Origin: Pseudomonadota bacterium
GTDB lineage: Bacteria > Pseudomonadota > Gammaproteobacteria > Burkholderiales > Ferrovaceae
Length of the DNA: 64,000 nt
Assembly (NCBI GenBank): GCA_021798835.1
Contig: JAJZBQ010000008.1
Span: forward strand, 1 to 64,000
Direction: 5' to 3'
A program made the position numbers and the translations under genes. This document shows, one piece after another, positions 17,280-24,253 of this stretch (the stretch's first letter is position 1; each line of letters begins with the position of its first letter). The notes under the pieces are model-generated. The model did not search any database. It was not told the DNA's origin and saw only the letters and a program-made list of their open reading frames with translations.

Positions 17280-18182
17280 ATGGGTGTGAGATGGGTTCAT
17301 CGGTGGGGTCCATGGTTGGGTTTGTTGGTGTTGTCTCTGATGTGGGGCTACAGTTGGGTGGCAGCCAAGGAAGGATTGACCTACGCGGCTCCGCTCAACT
17401 TTGCGGCCCAGCGTTCGGTGTTGGGGGGGGTTGCATTGCTGGTGTTGCTGCCTTTGACTGGTCGAACCTGGCGGTGTGCTTTACCTCGTGAAACCCTTTT
17501 GATTGGGTTGGTACAGGTGACGGGTTTCATGCTGTTTCAGACCTGGGCGCTGGTTGCTGGCGGACCGGGGAAAACAGCCGTGCTGATCTTCACCATGCCT
17601 ATCTGGACGTTGCTACTGTCTGGTTTGGTGTTGCGCGAGCCCGTGAAAGGGGTTCAGTGGCTGGCAGCGTTGTTGACACTGGGTGGACTGGTGCTGATCA
17701 TTGAGCCATGGGAAATGCACACCAGTTGGTTGAGTAAGGGGCTGGGCTTGTTGGCAGCGTTATGTTGGGCGGTGGGGACCTTGATGGTCAAGCGACTACG
17801 TCAGAAATTTCCGGTGGATTTGTTGAATTTGACAGCGTGGCAGATGATTTTTGGTGCCATTCCCATCGTTGTGGCTGCACAACTGGTGCCAAGTCACGTG
17901 ACACAGTGGACGGGACACTATGCACTGATTTTGTTGTTTATGTCTCTTGTCAGCACGGCTCTTTGCTGGTGGCTTTGGCTCTATATTCTGGATCGTGTAC
18001 CGGCCTGGGAAGCCAGTTTGTCGGTTCTCGGAACTCCGGTGATGGCGATTTTGTTCTCACGCTACTCTACGGGAGAAAATTTTCGTCCTGCCGAGGTGGG
18101 GGGGATTGTTCTGATAGGGGCAGGACTCCTGTTCCTTGCTGTGTTGGGCTGGTGGGCGGCACGTCGAGAGCCTGTGCGCTAG
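17280..18182 (+). CDS. EamA/DMT-family permease
   Basis: A 300-residue inner-membrane protein with about ten hydrophobic segments arranged as two five-helix EamA repeats: the first starts GLLVLSLMWGYSWVAAKEG, the second LGLLAALCWAVGTLMVKRLR, both standard DMT openings. These transporters export metabolites or amino acids; the substrate is unknown. An in-frame GTG at 17250 lies inside the DUF1641 gene; ATG 17280 is chosen. It follows DUF1641 by 16 bases and is convergent with the DUF1624 gene, with 50 bases between them. Confidence 0.85.
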   Translation: MGVRWVHRWGPWLGLLVLSLMWGYSWVAAKEGLTYAAPLNFAAQRSVLGGVALLVLLPLTGRTWRCALPRETLLIGLVQVTGFMLFQTWALVAGGPGKTAVLIFTMPIWTLLLSGLVLREPVKGVQWLAALLTLGGLVLIIEPWEMHTSWLSKGLGLLAALCWAVGTLMVKRLRQKFPVDLLNLTAWQMIFGAIPIVVAAQLVPSHVTQWTGHYALILLFMSLVSTALCWWLWLYILDRVPAWEASLSVLGTPVMAILFSRYSTGENFRPAEVGGIVLIGAGLLFLAVLGWWAARREPVR

Positions 18183-18232
18183 TGGTTTGAGAGCGCTCAC
18201 CTGATAATCAGGGTGGTGGCTCGCTTCACAGG

Positions 18233-18931
18233 TTAGTTCGTACTCCAGTGAGCATGCAGTTCGAACAAGCCGAATAGGATAGGTTGGTGAATGAGATAAA
18301 TGATCAGTCCGTGGCGACCTAACCACTGCAACCCTCGATCCCAAGGCGAGAAACCAGCCGGAGGAATACATTGTGTTATCCAGCGAGTTTGTCCCCACCA
18401 TGCGCCGAGCCAGAACAGGCCAAGCCAAGGCACTAGGGGTGCGTAGTCTTCCGTGGCTGGTTTGTGGGCGGCCATTCCGATCCAGTTCAGCCAACGTGAA
18501 TCCATGTTCACCAGTTCCAGTTGTCCGAGCCACAAAGCCAGCAATCCGGGAAGCCAGAACCAGAACGACCAACGCAGCAATGGACGAGTGATCAAGGTAG
18601 CAACCAGATAGAAGTGTAATACCCCAAAATAAATCCAGCGTGGGCCAAACAGATAGGCGGTGACAAGACTCACGGCTGCTGCGCCCGCCATCAATTGACC
18701 GATGCGATACCGTGAGCCCGACCGCCCGGCTTGATGGGCGAGTGTCAGACTGATTCCCGAGATGAATATGAAGAGGCTGACGATTCCTGTACGCCAAGTC
18801 GTCCAGAAGGGTGAGCCTAACATATTGAAGTGGGTCAACCCGAAATAGGTGGAGTCATAACAAGCATGAAACCCCACCATCATGACGATGGCAATACCCC
18901 GCCAGCGGTCAATGAAGCCGAGGCGCGACAA
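18233..18931 (-). CDS. DUF1624 (HGSNAT-like acyltransferase) membrane protein
   Basis: A 232-residue multi-helix membrane protein starting LSRLGFIDRWRGIAIVMMV and containing FHACYD (His and Asp in helix 1) and FIFISGISLTLAH (about 54-66), the hallmarks of the DUF1624 / heparan-alpha-glucosaminide N-acetyltransferase-like family. It ends HGLIIYLIHQPILFGLFEL. Members are thought to transacetylate sugars across membranes; the substrate is unknown here. The start is TTG at 18931, with AAGGGA seven bases upstream, and the first 23 bases overlap the 3' end of gspC. Confidence 0.75.
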   Translation of the reverse strand: MSRLGFIDRWRGIAIVMMVGFHACYDSTYFGLTHFNMLGSPFWTTWRTGIVSLFIFISGISLTLAHQAGRSGSRYRIGQLMAGAAAVSLVTAYLFGPRWIYFGVLHFYLVATLITRPLLRWSFWFWLPGLLALWLGQLELVNMDSRWLNWIGMAAHKPATEDYAPLVPWLGLFWLGAWWGQTRWITQCIPPAGFSPWDRGLQWLGRHGLIIYLIHQPILFGLFELHAHWSTN

Positions 18932-19379
18932 GGGTGAGTCCCTTGAGGGATGGCACGGCAGGTAACTTTACGATTTCCTCTCCTGCCTGTCGTTCTAAAG
19001 TAACCTGATGGAGGGCAACCTGGCGCAGGATTACCCCGGGGGCCACATTTTGCCCGACTCGATAGGATTGGGGTTTCGCATGGTCCACGCTCAGTAGTGC
19101 CACACCTTTGGAGCCGGCAGAGATGACCCCGCGCAACTGTATGGAAATAGAGTTGTCAGGTAAGGTGTACAGGCTGATCCATCGTGGAGGAACAGGTGCA
19201 ATACTATCGACATTGCGTGCCAGTGTATGCGGGGCTGGTGCCAGCCACTGGCTGGCCCAGTAGCCGGCCACCATCCAGGTTGCACCCAGCAAGATTCCAT
19301 GAACCACCCGTGGAACTCGTGCCAGGAGAAAAACCATGGGCTTATCGGGTAATGTGGCGGTGATCCTCATAAGCCCCAT
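18909..19379 (-). CDS. gspC: Type II secretion system protein C
   Basis: A 156-residue inner-membrane protein: short cytoplasmic N-terminus, one transmembrane segment (VVHGILLGATWMVAGYWAS, about 24-42), then a periplasmic HR domain with ISIQLRGVISAG, KGVALLSVDHAKPQSYRVG and a TLER ending. The HR domain touches the GspD N0 domain and links outer and inner parts of the secretion machine. No PDZ domain follows, so this is a short-type GspC. Start ATG 19379 (MGLMRITATLPDK); ATG 19370 is possible. It is divergent from gspG, unlike the usual gspC-D order. Confidence 0.78.
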   Translation of the reverse strand: MGLMRITATLPDKPMVFLLARVPRVVHGILLGATWMVAGYWASQWLAPAPHTLARNVDSIAPVPPRWISLYTLPDNSISIQLRGVISAGSKGVALLSVDHAKPQSYRVGQNVAPGVILRQVALHQVTLERQAGEEIVKLPAVPSLKGLTLVAPRLH

Positions 19380-19422
19380 TCTACCTTGATTGATCGGGGT
19401 GTTGTGGTTGACTATTATTGAG

Positions 19423-19438
19423 TCATGGTTTCCCATGA
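19423..19438. promoter_or_regulatory. Palindrome between gspC and gspG
   Basis: TCATGG (19423-19428) and CCATGA (19433-19438) form a perfect inverted repeat with a 4-base spacer in the middle of the 144-base divergent gspC/gspG region. A TTGACT hexamer (19408-19413) on the plus strand could be a -35 element, but no good -10 stands at the right distance. The palindrome is a candidate operator for both transcription units. Confidence 0.35.
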
Positions 19439-19523
19439 TGTTGAATGAAATAATAATGAATTCTTGTGTTATGTCGAGGGTTCTGGTAGGTTCCCACTGA
19501 TGAAAAGTTGGGGTGGAAAGCAA

Positions 19524-19955
19524 ATGACGGGAAAAAAATATTGGACTGAGCGGGGGTTTACGCTGATTGAGATCATGGTGGTGATGGTGATCATCGCGAT
19601 TCTGGCGGGGATGATCGTGCCGCGGGTGATGAATCGACCAGATCAGGCGCGCAAGTTAGCAGCACGTCAGGATATTGCCAGTTTGATGCAGTCTCTCAAA
19701 TTGTATCGGTTGGATGTTGGCCGCTATCCGACAACGGAGCAGGGATTGGCGGCATTGGTTCAGCAGCCTGTCTTGGATCCTGTGCCGTCAGGCTGGATGC
19801 AGACATTGGATACCTTGCCCAAGGATCCCTGGGGGCACCCCTATCAATATGCCAATCCGGGGCAACATGGCGAGATCGATGTGTGGAGTCTGGGTGCAGA
19901 TGGACAACCTGGGGGGCAGGGTAATGATGCCGATATCGGCAACTGGGAACCCTGA
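19524..19955 (+). CDS. gspG: Type II secretion major pseudopilin G
   Basis: A 143-residue pseudopilin. After a short basic leader (MTGKKYWTERG) the prepilin peptidase site is G/FTLIEIMVVMVIIAILAG, followed by the long hydrophobic helix. The rest has the GspG signature GRYPTTEQGLAALV, a DPWGHPYQY turn and the calcium-loop GADGQPGGQGNDADIGNW. It forms the main body of the periplasmic pseudopilus. ATG 19524 has GGAAAG upstream; ATG 19500 in frame is the alternative. The 3' end overlaps gspI by 29 bases. Confidence 0.95.
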   Translation: MTGKKYWTERGFTLIEIMVVMVIIAILAGMIVPRVMNRPDQARKLAARQDIASLMQSLKLYRLDVGRYPTTEQGLAALVQQPVLDPVPSGWMQTLDTLPKDPWGHPYQYANPGQHGEIDVWSLGADGQPGGQGNDADIGNWEP

Positions 19956-20322
19956 GCGCGGGTTTACTCTGATAGAAGTGGTGGTTGCGTTGTTCATCAT
20001 GGCATTGGCTATGATTGCCGGTATGCGAACCCTGGGAGGGGCTACCCGAGTGAGTGAGGCGGTTTCCTTGCGTCTGGCGGCACAATGGAGTGCTGTGAAT
20101 GCACTGGATGATCTGCGTTTGACGCGTACCTGGCCACCGCTGGGTGTTCAGAACTTTCCCTGTGTCCAGGGGCGGTTTGCACTGGTTTGCCATCAGTATG
20201 TCAGCGTGACCCCCAACCCCTTATTCCGCAGGGTGGAAGTATCTGTGACGGAGTCAGGCGAAACGCTGGTTCTGGCGCGCGTGACTACGGTGGTTCCGAT
20301 TGACCCTGCCCAGGTATTGTAA
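19927..20322 (+). CDS. gspI: Type II secretion minor pseudopilin I
   Basis: A 131-residue minor pseudopilin with leader MPISATGNPERG, cleavage site G/FTLIEVVVALFIMALAMIAG, then WSAVNALDDLRL and a C-terminal beta domain, as in GspI. It forms the pseudopilus tip with GspJ and GspK. It starts inside gspG (29-base overlap) with GGCAGGG upstream of the ATG at 19927 and is followed with no gap by gspJ. In most systems gspH lies between gspG and gspI; it is absent here. Confidence 0.87.
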   Translation: MPISATGNPERGFTLIEVVVALFIMALAMIAGMRTLGGATRVSEAVSLRLAAQWSAVNALDDLRLTRTWPPLGVQNFPCVQGRFALVCHQYVSVTPNPLFRRVEVSVTESGETLVLARVTTVVPIDPAQVL

Positions 20323-20895
20323 GTGCGTGGCTTTACATTGCTTGAAGTGATGATCGTGGCCCTGTTGGTGTCCTTGATGGGCATGATGTCGTGGCGGATT
20401 CTGGAATCCATGATACGCAGCCAGGATATTCTGAAAACCCGTGGGGAGGCATTGGAGGAAACCCAACTGTTTTTTAATCAATGGCAGCGTGATTGTCAGG
20501 CACTATTGCCGGCAGATCGTTGGCGTGATGGAGTGCCGGTCGTGGTCGGGACCGACCGCATGGCATGGATGATTCAGGCTGGCGATGGAATTCACCGCAT
20601 CGGTTATGCGCTGTCTGGAGGCGTATTGCGCCGTATCGACCAAGGGCCATTTCAGAGCCGTGGGGACTGGCAGTCCGATTGGCAGTCGGTGGTTTCCGGT
20701 GGGGAGTTGACAGGGAAGGTTGATACCCTGAACGTTCCTGGAAGTCGGGGGCTGAGTGGGCGCTTCTGGTTGGGCAACAGTTGGGTTACCGCCAGCAGCG
20801 CACAGGGGATACCTGTTCGTGCGTTGGAAATTCTGGTGGTTTTGGCAGACACCGGTGCTCCATTGCGTCAAGTTTGTTTGACGGGGCAGGACTGA
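20323..20895 (+). CDS. gspJ: Type II secretion minor pseudopilin J
   Basis: A 190-residue minor pseudopilin beginning with GTG directly after the gspI stop. The leader is very short (MRG) before the peptidase site G/FTLLEVMIVALLVSLMGM. WRILESMIRSQDILK and a beta-rich C-terminal half with FWLGNSWV fit GspJ, which caps the pseudopilus with I and K. Only two residues precede the conserved glycine, shorter than usual but still a valid prepilin substrate. Its TGA overlaps the gspK ATG by one base. Confidence 0.88.
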   Translation: MRGFTLLEVMIVALLVSLMGMMSWRILESMIRSQDILKTRGEALEETQLFFNQWQRDCQALLPADRWRDGVPVVVGTDRMAWMIQAGDGIHRIGYALSGGVLRRIDQGPFQSRGDWQSDWQSVVSGGELTGKVDTLNVPGSRGLSGRFWLGNSWVTASSAQGIPVRALEILVVLADTGAPLRQVCLTGQD

Positions 20896-21935
20896 TGGAA
20901 CGGGAACGCGGGGCGGCATTGCTGATGGCGCTATTGTTGGCCGTTTTGGTAGCGGTATTGGCTGGAGGTATGATGCGTGATGAGCAGCGTCGCTTACGTT
21001 TGCTCGACAATCAGCGTAGTCACGATGAGGCACAGCAGTTGGGAGAAGGGGCGCTGGACTGGGTACGATTGATTTTGCGGGATGACTTGAGGATGACAGG
21101 CGCGCGCGATCATTGGGGAGAAGTATGGGCATTGCCCATCAGCGATATTCCCTTATCAACAGTACTGGGTGGAACAACCTCAGATATTCGCCTGTCTGGG
21201 CGTATCATCGATGCGCAGAGCCGTTTTAATTTGATGTCGCTGATCAAAGTTAAAAACTCCCAGGGTGATCGGGGATGGGTCGCGGCAACGGAAGTTAATC
21301 CTGATGCGGTATTGGTATTTGAGCGCCTGTTATCTGGATTGGGGCTCGATCCGAGTATGGCCATGGTGATTGCGCAGCAACTTTTGACAAGTCGTTTGGA
21401 TCCTTTGTCCTTACCGGGAACAGCGGGGCAGGGAGGGGTGGGAGGCACTCAGGGACAAAATTTTGTGGCTGGTGAACCGTTGCCGCTGGGAGATGTGAGT
21501 GAACTGGCGCACTGGTTTCCCGATGCGGATGCGGCGACATTGCAGCAATTGGTACAGCAGGTTGTATTGTTGCCTCGCCCGACACCCGTAAATGCCAACA
21601 CGGCTTCAGCAGTGGTTATGGCAGCAGTGTTGGGGGTTGATCCAGGACAACTGGTCGGGTTGATGCAACAGAGAACACAACAATATTTTATGGATACAGC
21701 GGACTTGCAGCAGAGATTAACCTTCGCTTTACCGAATTTGCCAACTATTCCGGTGGGCTTGCTGGGGGTCAGTTCTGATTATTTTTATGTGCTGGAGGAA
21801 TTGCGCCAGCCTGGTGCTATTCAGCGCCGTCAAGCGTTGGTAGCGCGACACCCGGGGGTAGGGGGGCAGATTACTCAGGTACTCGGGGAACATCGGGGCT
21901 GGACTCTGGTGGCAGATCAGGCAGGGGGGGGATGA
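20895..21935 (+). CDS. gspK: Type II secretion minor pseudopilin K
   Basis: A 346-residue GspK, the largest minor pseudopilin, sitting at the pseudopilus tip. It starts MERERGAALLMALLLAVLV: the prepilin glycine is followed by AALLMAL rather than FTLIE, which is normal for GspK. The soluble part contains SRFNLMSLI and the helical SAM-like domains with VNANTASAVVMAAVLG. The start at 20895 overlaps the gspJ stop; longer in-frame extension lies in gspJ and is rejected. A G7 run sits just before the stop. Confidence 0.9.
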   Translation: MERERGAALLMALLLAVLVAVLAGGMMRDEQRRLRLLDNQRSHDEAQQLGEGALDWVRLILRDDLRMTGARDHWGEVWALPISDIPLSTVLGGTTSDIRLSGRIIDAQSRFNLMSLIKVKNSQGDRGWVAATEVNPDAVLVFERLLSGLGLDPSMAMVIAQQLLTSRLDPLSLPGTAGQGGVGGTQGQNFVAGEPLPLGDVSELAHWFPDADAATLQQLVQQVVLLPRPTPVNANTASAVVMAAVLGVDPGQLVGLMQQRTQQYFMDTADLQQRLTFALPNLPTIPVGLLGVSSDYFYVLEELRQPGAIQRRQALVARHPGVGGQITQVLGEHRGWTLVADQAGGG

Positions 21936-21939
21936 TTCG

Positions 21940-23073
21940 ATGACGCTGCTGTGCCGTGTTGGTTTGCCCCTGCGTCCACTGGGTTTGCCTCCAGCCGAAT
22001 GGCATTGGGTTCCATTGCCATTTTGCCTGCTGAGAGAGGGAATTGTACAACGCAGAGGGGTGGCGTTGCCAGATCAGTTGCCTAAGGCTGATCATTGGGA
22101 ATTATTGCTGCCTCCTGCCGATGTCACCTGGCTGGAAATCCCCCATGACTGGTTGAGACAAATTCCTCGCCATCAATGGCGCAACGCGTTGCCCAATCTT
22201 CTTGAACCACGGGTTCTCGGAGGAGTGGAGGGGTTGCATTTTGCACTTTCACATAGGCCGGGAGAAGTATGTGATCGTGTGGTGATTGTGGATGATGCCT
22301 GGATGGGGTTTCTGCATGCCGAATTTGCAGTGCGAGGGACATCGCTGGCAATTTTTGTAGGGACGGATTGGTTCCCCGCTGGGTATGGGGAAGCGTGGTG
22401 TTGTCCTACTCTGGAAGCGCAGGAGTTGGGTTGGGTGGTGGGATGGCGTGGGACTGCGGGACAGGCGGGGGGATATCGGGGGAGAGTCGCAGATGTTGGT
22501 AAACTTCCGTGGCTTCCTGTTTCGTCGCTGACGGAAGGAAATATGCAAGATTGGCTGAGTCGGGAGCGCCAAAATACGGATGGTATCGATTTATGTCAGT
22601 TTGAGTGGGCCAGCCGCGGATTTCGTCAATGGAGCAGACTTTGGCAAGCCCCTTTGCGCTCATTGCTGTTGCTGTTGCTGATGATGGGTTTGGGTTTGAT
22701 TGTTCAAAGAGGGAGCCTGGAGTGGCAGTTTCAGGGAGAACTAACCCGTGAGCGGGCCGCCTTGGAGCGGCTGGGCAGGTTGCCTCCGGAAGGAACCCCG
22801 TTGTTGCTTTGGGCGCATGTTCAGACTCGGGAGGTGTCGAGGTCACATGGGTTGGCGGGTGAATTTGTGCGGTTGAGCCAGGATATGGCGGATTTGATCA
22901 GCCATCAGCCTGGATTGATCCCGGTCTCTTGGCATTATCAGGATCATCGTCTTGTGGTTCGCTTTGCATCGGGTGGGCAACCGGCATCTCTGACTTCAGA
23001 AGCTGAACGGCGTGGCTGGCATTGGCAGATGCAAGGCAAGGATGAATGGGTATTGGAAGAGGGTCATTCGTGA
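21940..23073 (+). CDS. gspL: Type II secretion assembly platform protein L
   Basis: A 377-residue bitopic protein. The N-terminal 230 residues form the cytoplasmic actin-like domain that binds GspE; PPADVTWLEIPHDWLRQIP and WRNALPNLLEP are typical GspL turns. A single strongly hydrophobic segment (LRSLLLLLLMMGLGLIVQ, about 242-259) leads to a short periplasmic ferredoxin-like domain. It starts four bases after gspK and overlaps gspM by four bases. GspL sequences vary widely; the assignment rests on topology and operon place as well as motifs. Confidence 0.85.
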   Translation: MTLLCRVGLPLRPLGLPPAEWHWVPLPFCLLREGIVQRRGVALPDQLPKADHWELLLPPADVTWLEIPHDWLRQIPRHQWRNALPNLLEPRVLGGVEGLHFALSHRPGEVCDRVVIVDDAWMGFLHAEFAVRGTSLAIFVGTDWFPAGYGEAWCCPTLEAQELGWVVGWRGTAGQAGGYRGRVADVGKLPWLPVSSLTEGNMQDWLSRERQNTDGIDLCQFEWASRGFRQWSRLWQAPLRSLLLLLLMMGLGLIVQRGSLEWQFQGELTRERAALERLGRLPPEGTPLLLWAHVQTREVSRSHGLAGEFVRLSQDMADLISHQPGLIPVSWHYQDHRLVVRFASGGQPASLTSEAERRGWHWQMQGKDEWVLEEGHS

Positions 23074-23525
23074 GTGTGATGATGTCTCGAATTCTTCGGG
23101 TCGCAATGGATTTCTGGAACCACCGTCAACCCCGTGAACAAGGCTTTCTGATTGTTTTGGGCGGAGTGCTGGTGGGAGTTGTTTTGCTTCAGGGAGGACA
23201 AGCGCTGATGCAAGGGAATGTGCGCTTGGAAAACCAGTTGTCGATGGCGCGAACGGACGTGGAATATCTGGAGGCGCGTTCGGGGGAGGCTAGACGACGC
23301 AGGCAGGGGATGGAGGCTGGGGTGCATCAATTGACATTGATGTTTCCGGGGATGGAAAGTCATCCCGTGAAAGGAGGAGTCGAATTACATTGGCGGGGAA
23401 GAGTATTGGTCTCGTGGTTGCAGGCATTGGATCGGGTATCTGATCAAACCGAGTGGGTTGTGCGGAAAATGGATATTGAGCGTCATGCAGAGGGGGTGGA
23501 AGTGTGGTTGGTGGTGACCCCATGA
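23070..23525 (+). CDS. gspM: Type II secretion assembly platform protein M
   Basis: A 151-residue bitopic protein: short N-terminus with basic FWNHRQPREQGF, one transmembrane helix (LIVLGGVLVGVVLLQGGQAL, about 27-46), a coiled region rich in Arg and Glu, then a small periplasmic alpha/beta domain ending VEVWLVVTP. This is the GspM plan; it pairs with GspL. GTG at 23070 is chosen because it overlaps the gspL stop (GTGA) and has GGAAGAGGG upstream; ATG 23079 is also possible. It overlaps gspN by four bases. Confidence 0.83.
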   Translation: MSVMMSRILRVAMDFWNHRQPREQGFLIVLGGVLVGVVLLQGGQALMQGNVRLENQLSMARTDVEYLEARSGEARRRRQGMEAGVHQLTLMFPGMESHPVKGGVELHWRGRVLVSWLQALDRVSDQTEWVVRKMDIERHAEGVEVWLVVTP

Positions 23526-24253
23526 AACGTTTCATGGTGGGACTATTGGGGTTTGTCTTGGTCTGGCTGGCGAATGCGCCGGCGACTTGGTTGTCCTTGA
23601 TTTTGCAGTACGCCAGTGGGGGACATTTGCATTTGGCCAATGAGTCGGGAACGATCTGGAATGGCGCAGCAGAGGTGAATTGGCAGGAAGAGGCGACTGT
23701 CATCCCCTGGCCGGGGCGGGTAGAATGGCAACTTCATCCAGTCTGGGGTGGGGTGACGGTGGCCTTGCATCAAGCTGGGGCCGTGTCACGATTGGAAGGG
23801 GTGGCGCGTTGGCGCTGGGGGGAATGGCAATGGCAACCCGGGGAAGCCCAATGCCCGGTTGCCCTGCTGCGTGGTTTGGGTAGTCCGTTTTCGACATTGC
23901 GGCCAACGGGGTCTCTTTCTCTTCGCTGGGGGGCTGGGCGCTGGGAGGGTAGCCGTATGTCACTGTGGACGGTTGATGTCATTTGGCGGCAAGCTGGAAC
24001 ACGGTTGGCACCACTGTCTCCGCTGGGAGATTATCGGGTTCGTCTGACGGGACAGAAAGATGGCATGCATTTGGTATTGACCACGATACAAGGTCCCCTG
24101 CAACTCAGCGGGGAGGGTGGGGAGGTGCAGGGGAATTTTCGATTTTCTGGACGAGCATGGGCGGATCCGGTGGCGAAGACTGTATTGGCCGGTTTTTTGA
24201 GTATCTTGGGCAAACCGGATGGAGAAGGGGTGCATCTGGAGTGGAATCGTTGA
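23522..24253 (+). CDS. gspN: Type II secretion protein N
   Basis: A 243-residue protein with one N-terminal membrane segment (MVGLLGFVLVWLANAPATWL) and a beta-rich periplasmic part containing GTIWNGAAEVNW and WPGRVEWQLHPVWGGV, the GspN fold signature. GspN is an accessory inner-membrane/periplasmic component present only in some type II systems, including many betaproteobacteria. Start ATG 23522 overlaps the gspM stop as ATGA; the end overlaps the gspD TTG start by four bases (TTGA). Confidence 0.85.
   Translation: MKRFMVGLLGFVLVWLANAPATWLSLILQYASGGHLHLANESGTIWNGAAEVNWQEEATVIPWPGRVEWQLHPVWGGVTVALHQAGAVSRLEGVARWRWGEWQWQPGEAQCPVALLRGLGSPFSTLRPTGSLSLRWGAGRWEGSRMSLWTVDVIWRQAGTRLAPLSPLGDYRVRLTGQKDGMHLVLTTIQGPLQLSGEGGEVQGNFRFSGRAWADPVAKTVLAGFLSILGKPDGEGVHLEWNR

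Noticed and set aside
18183..18232. Palindrome CCTGATAATCAGG between the EamA and DUF1624 genes as a bidirectional terminator
   Set aside because: Stem of six bases with a one-base centre cannot form a good RNA hairpin and there is no T tract.
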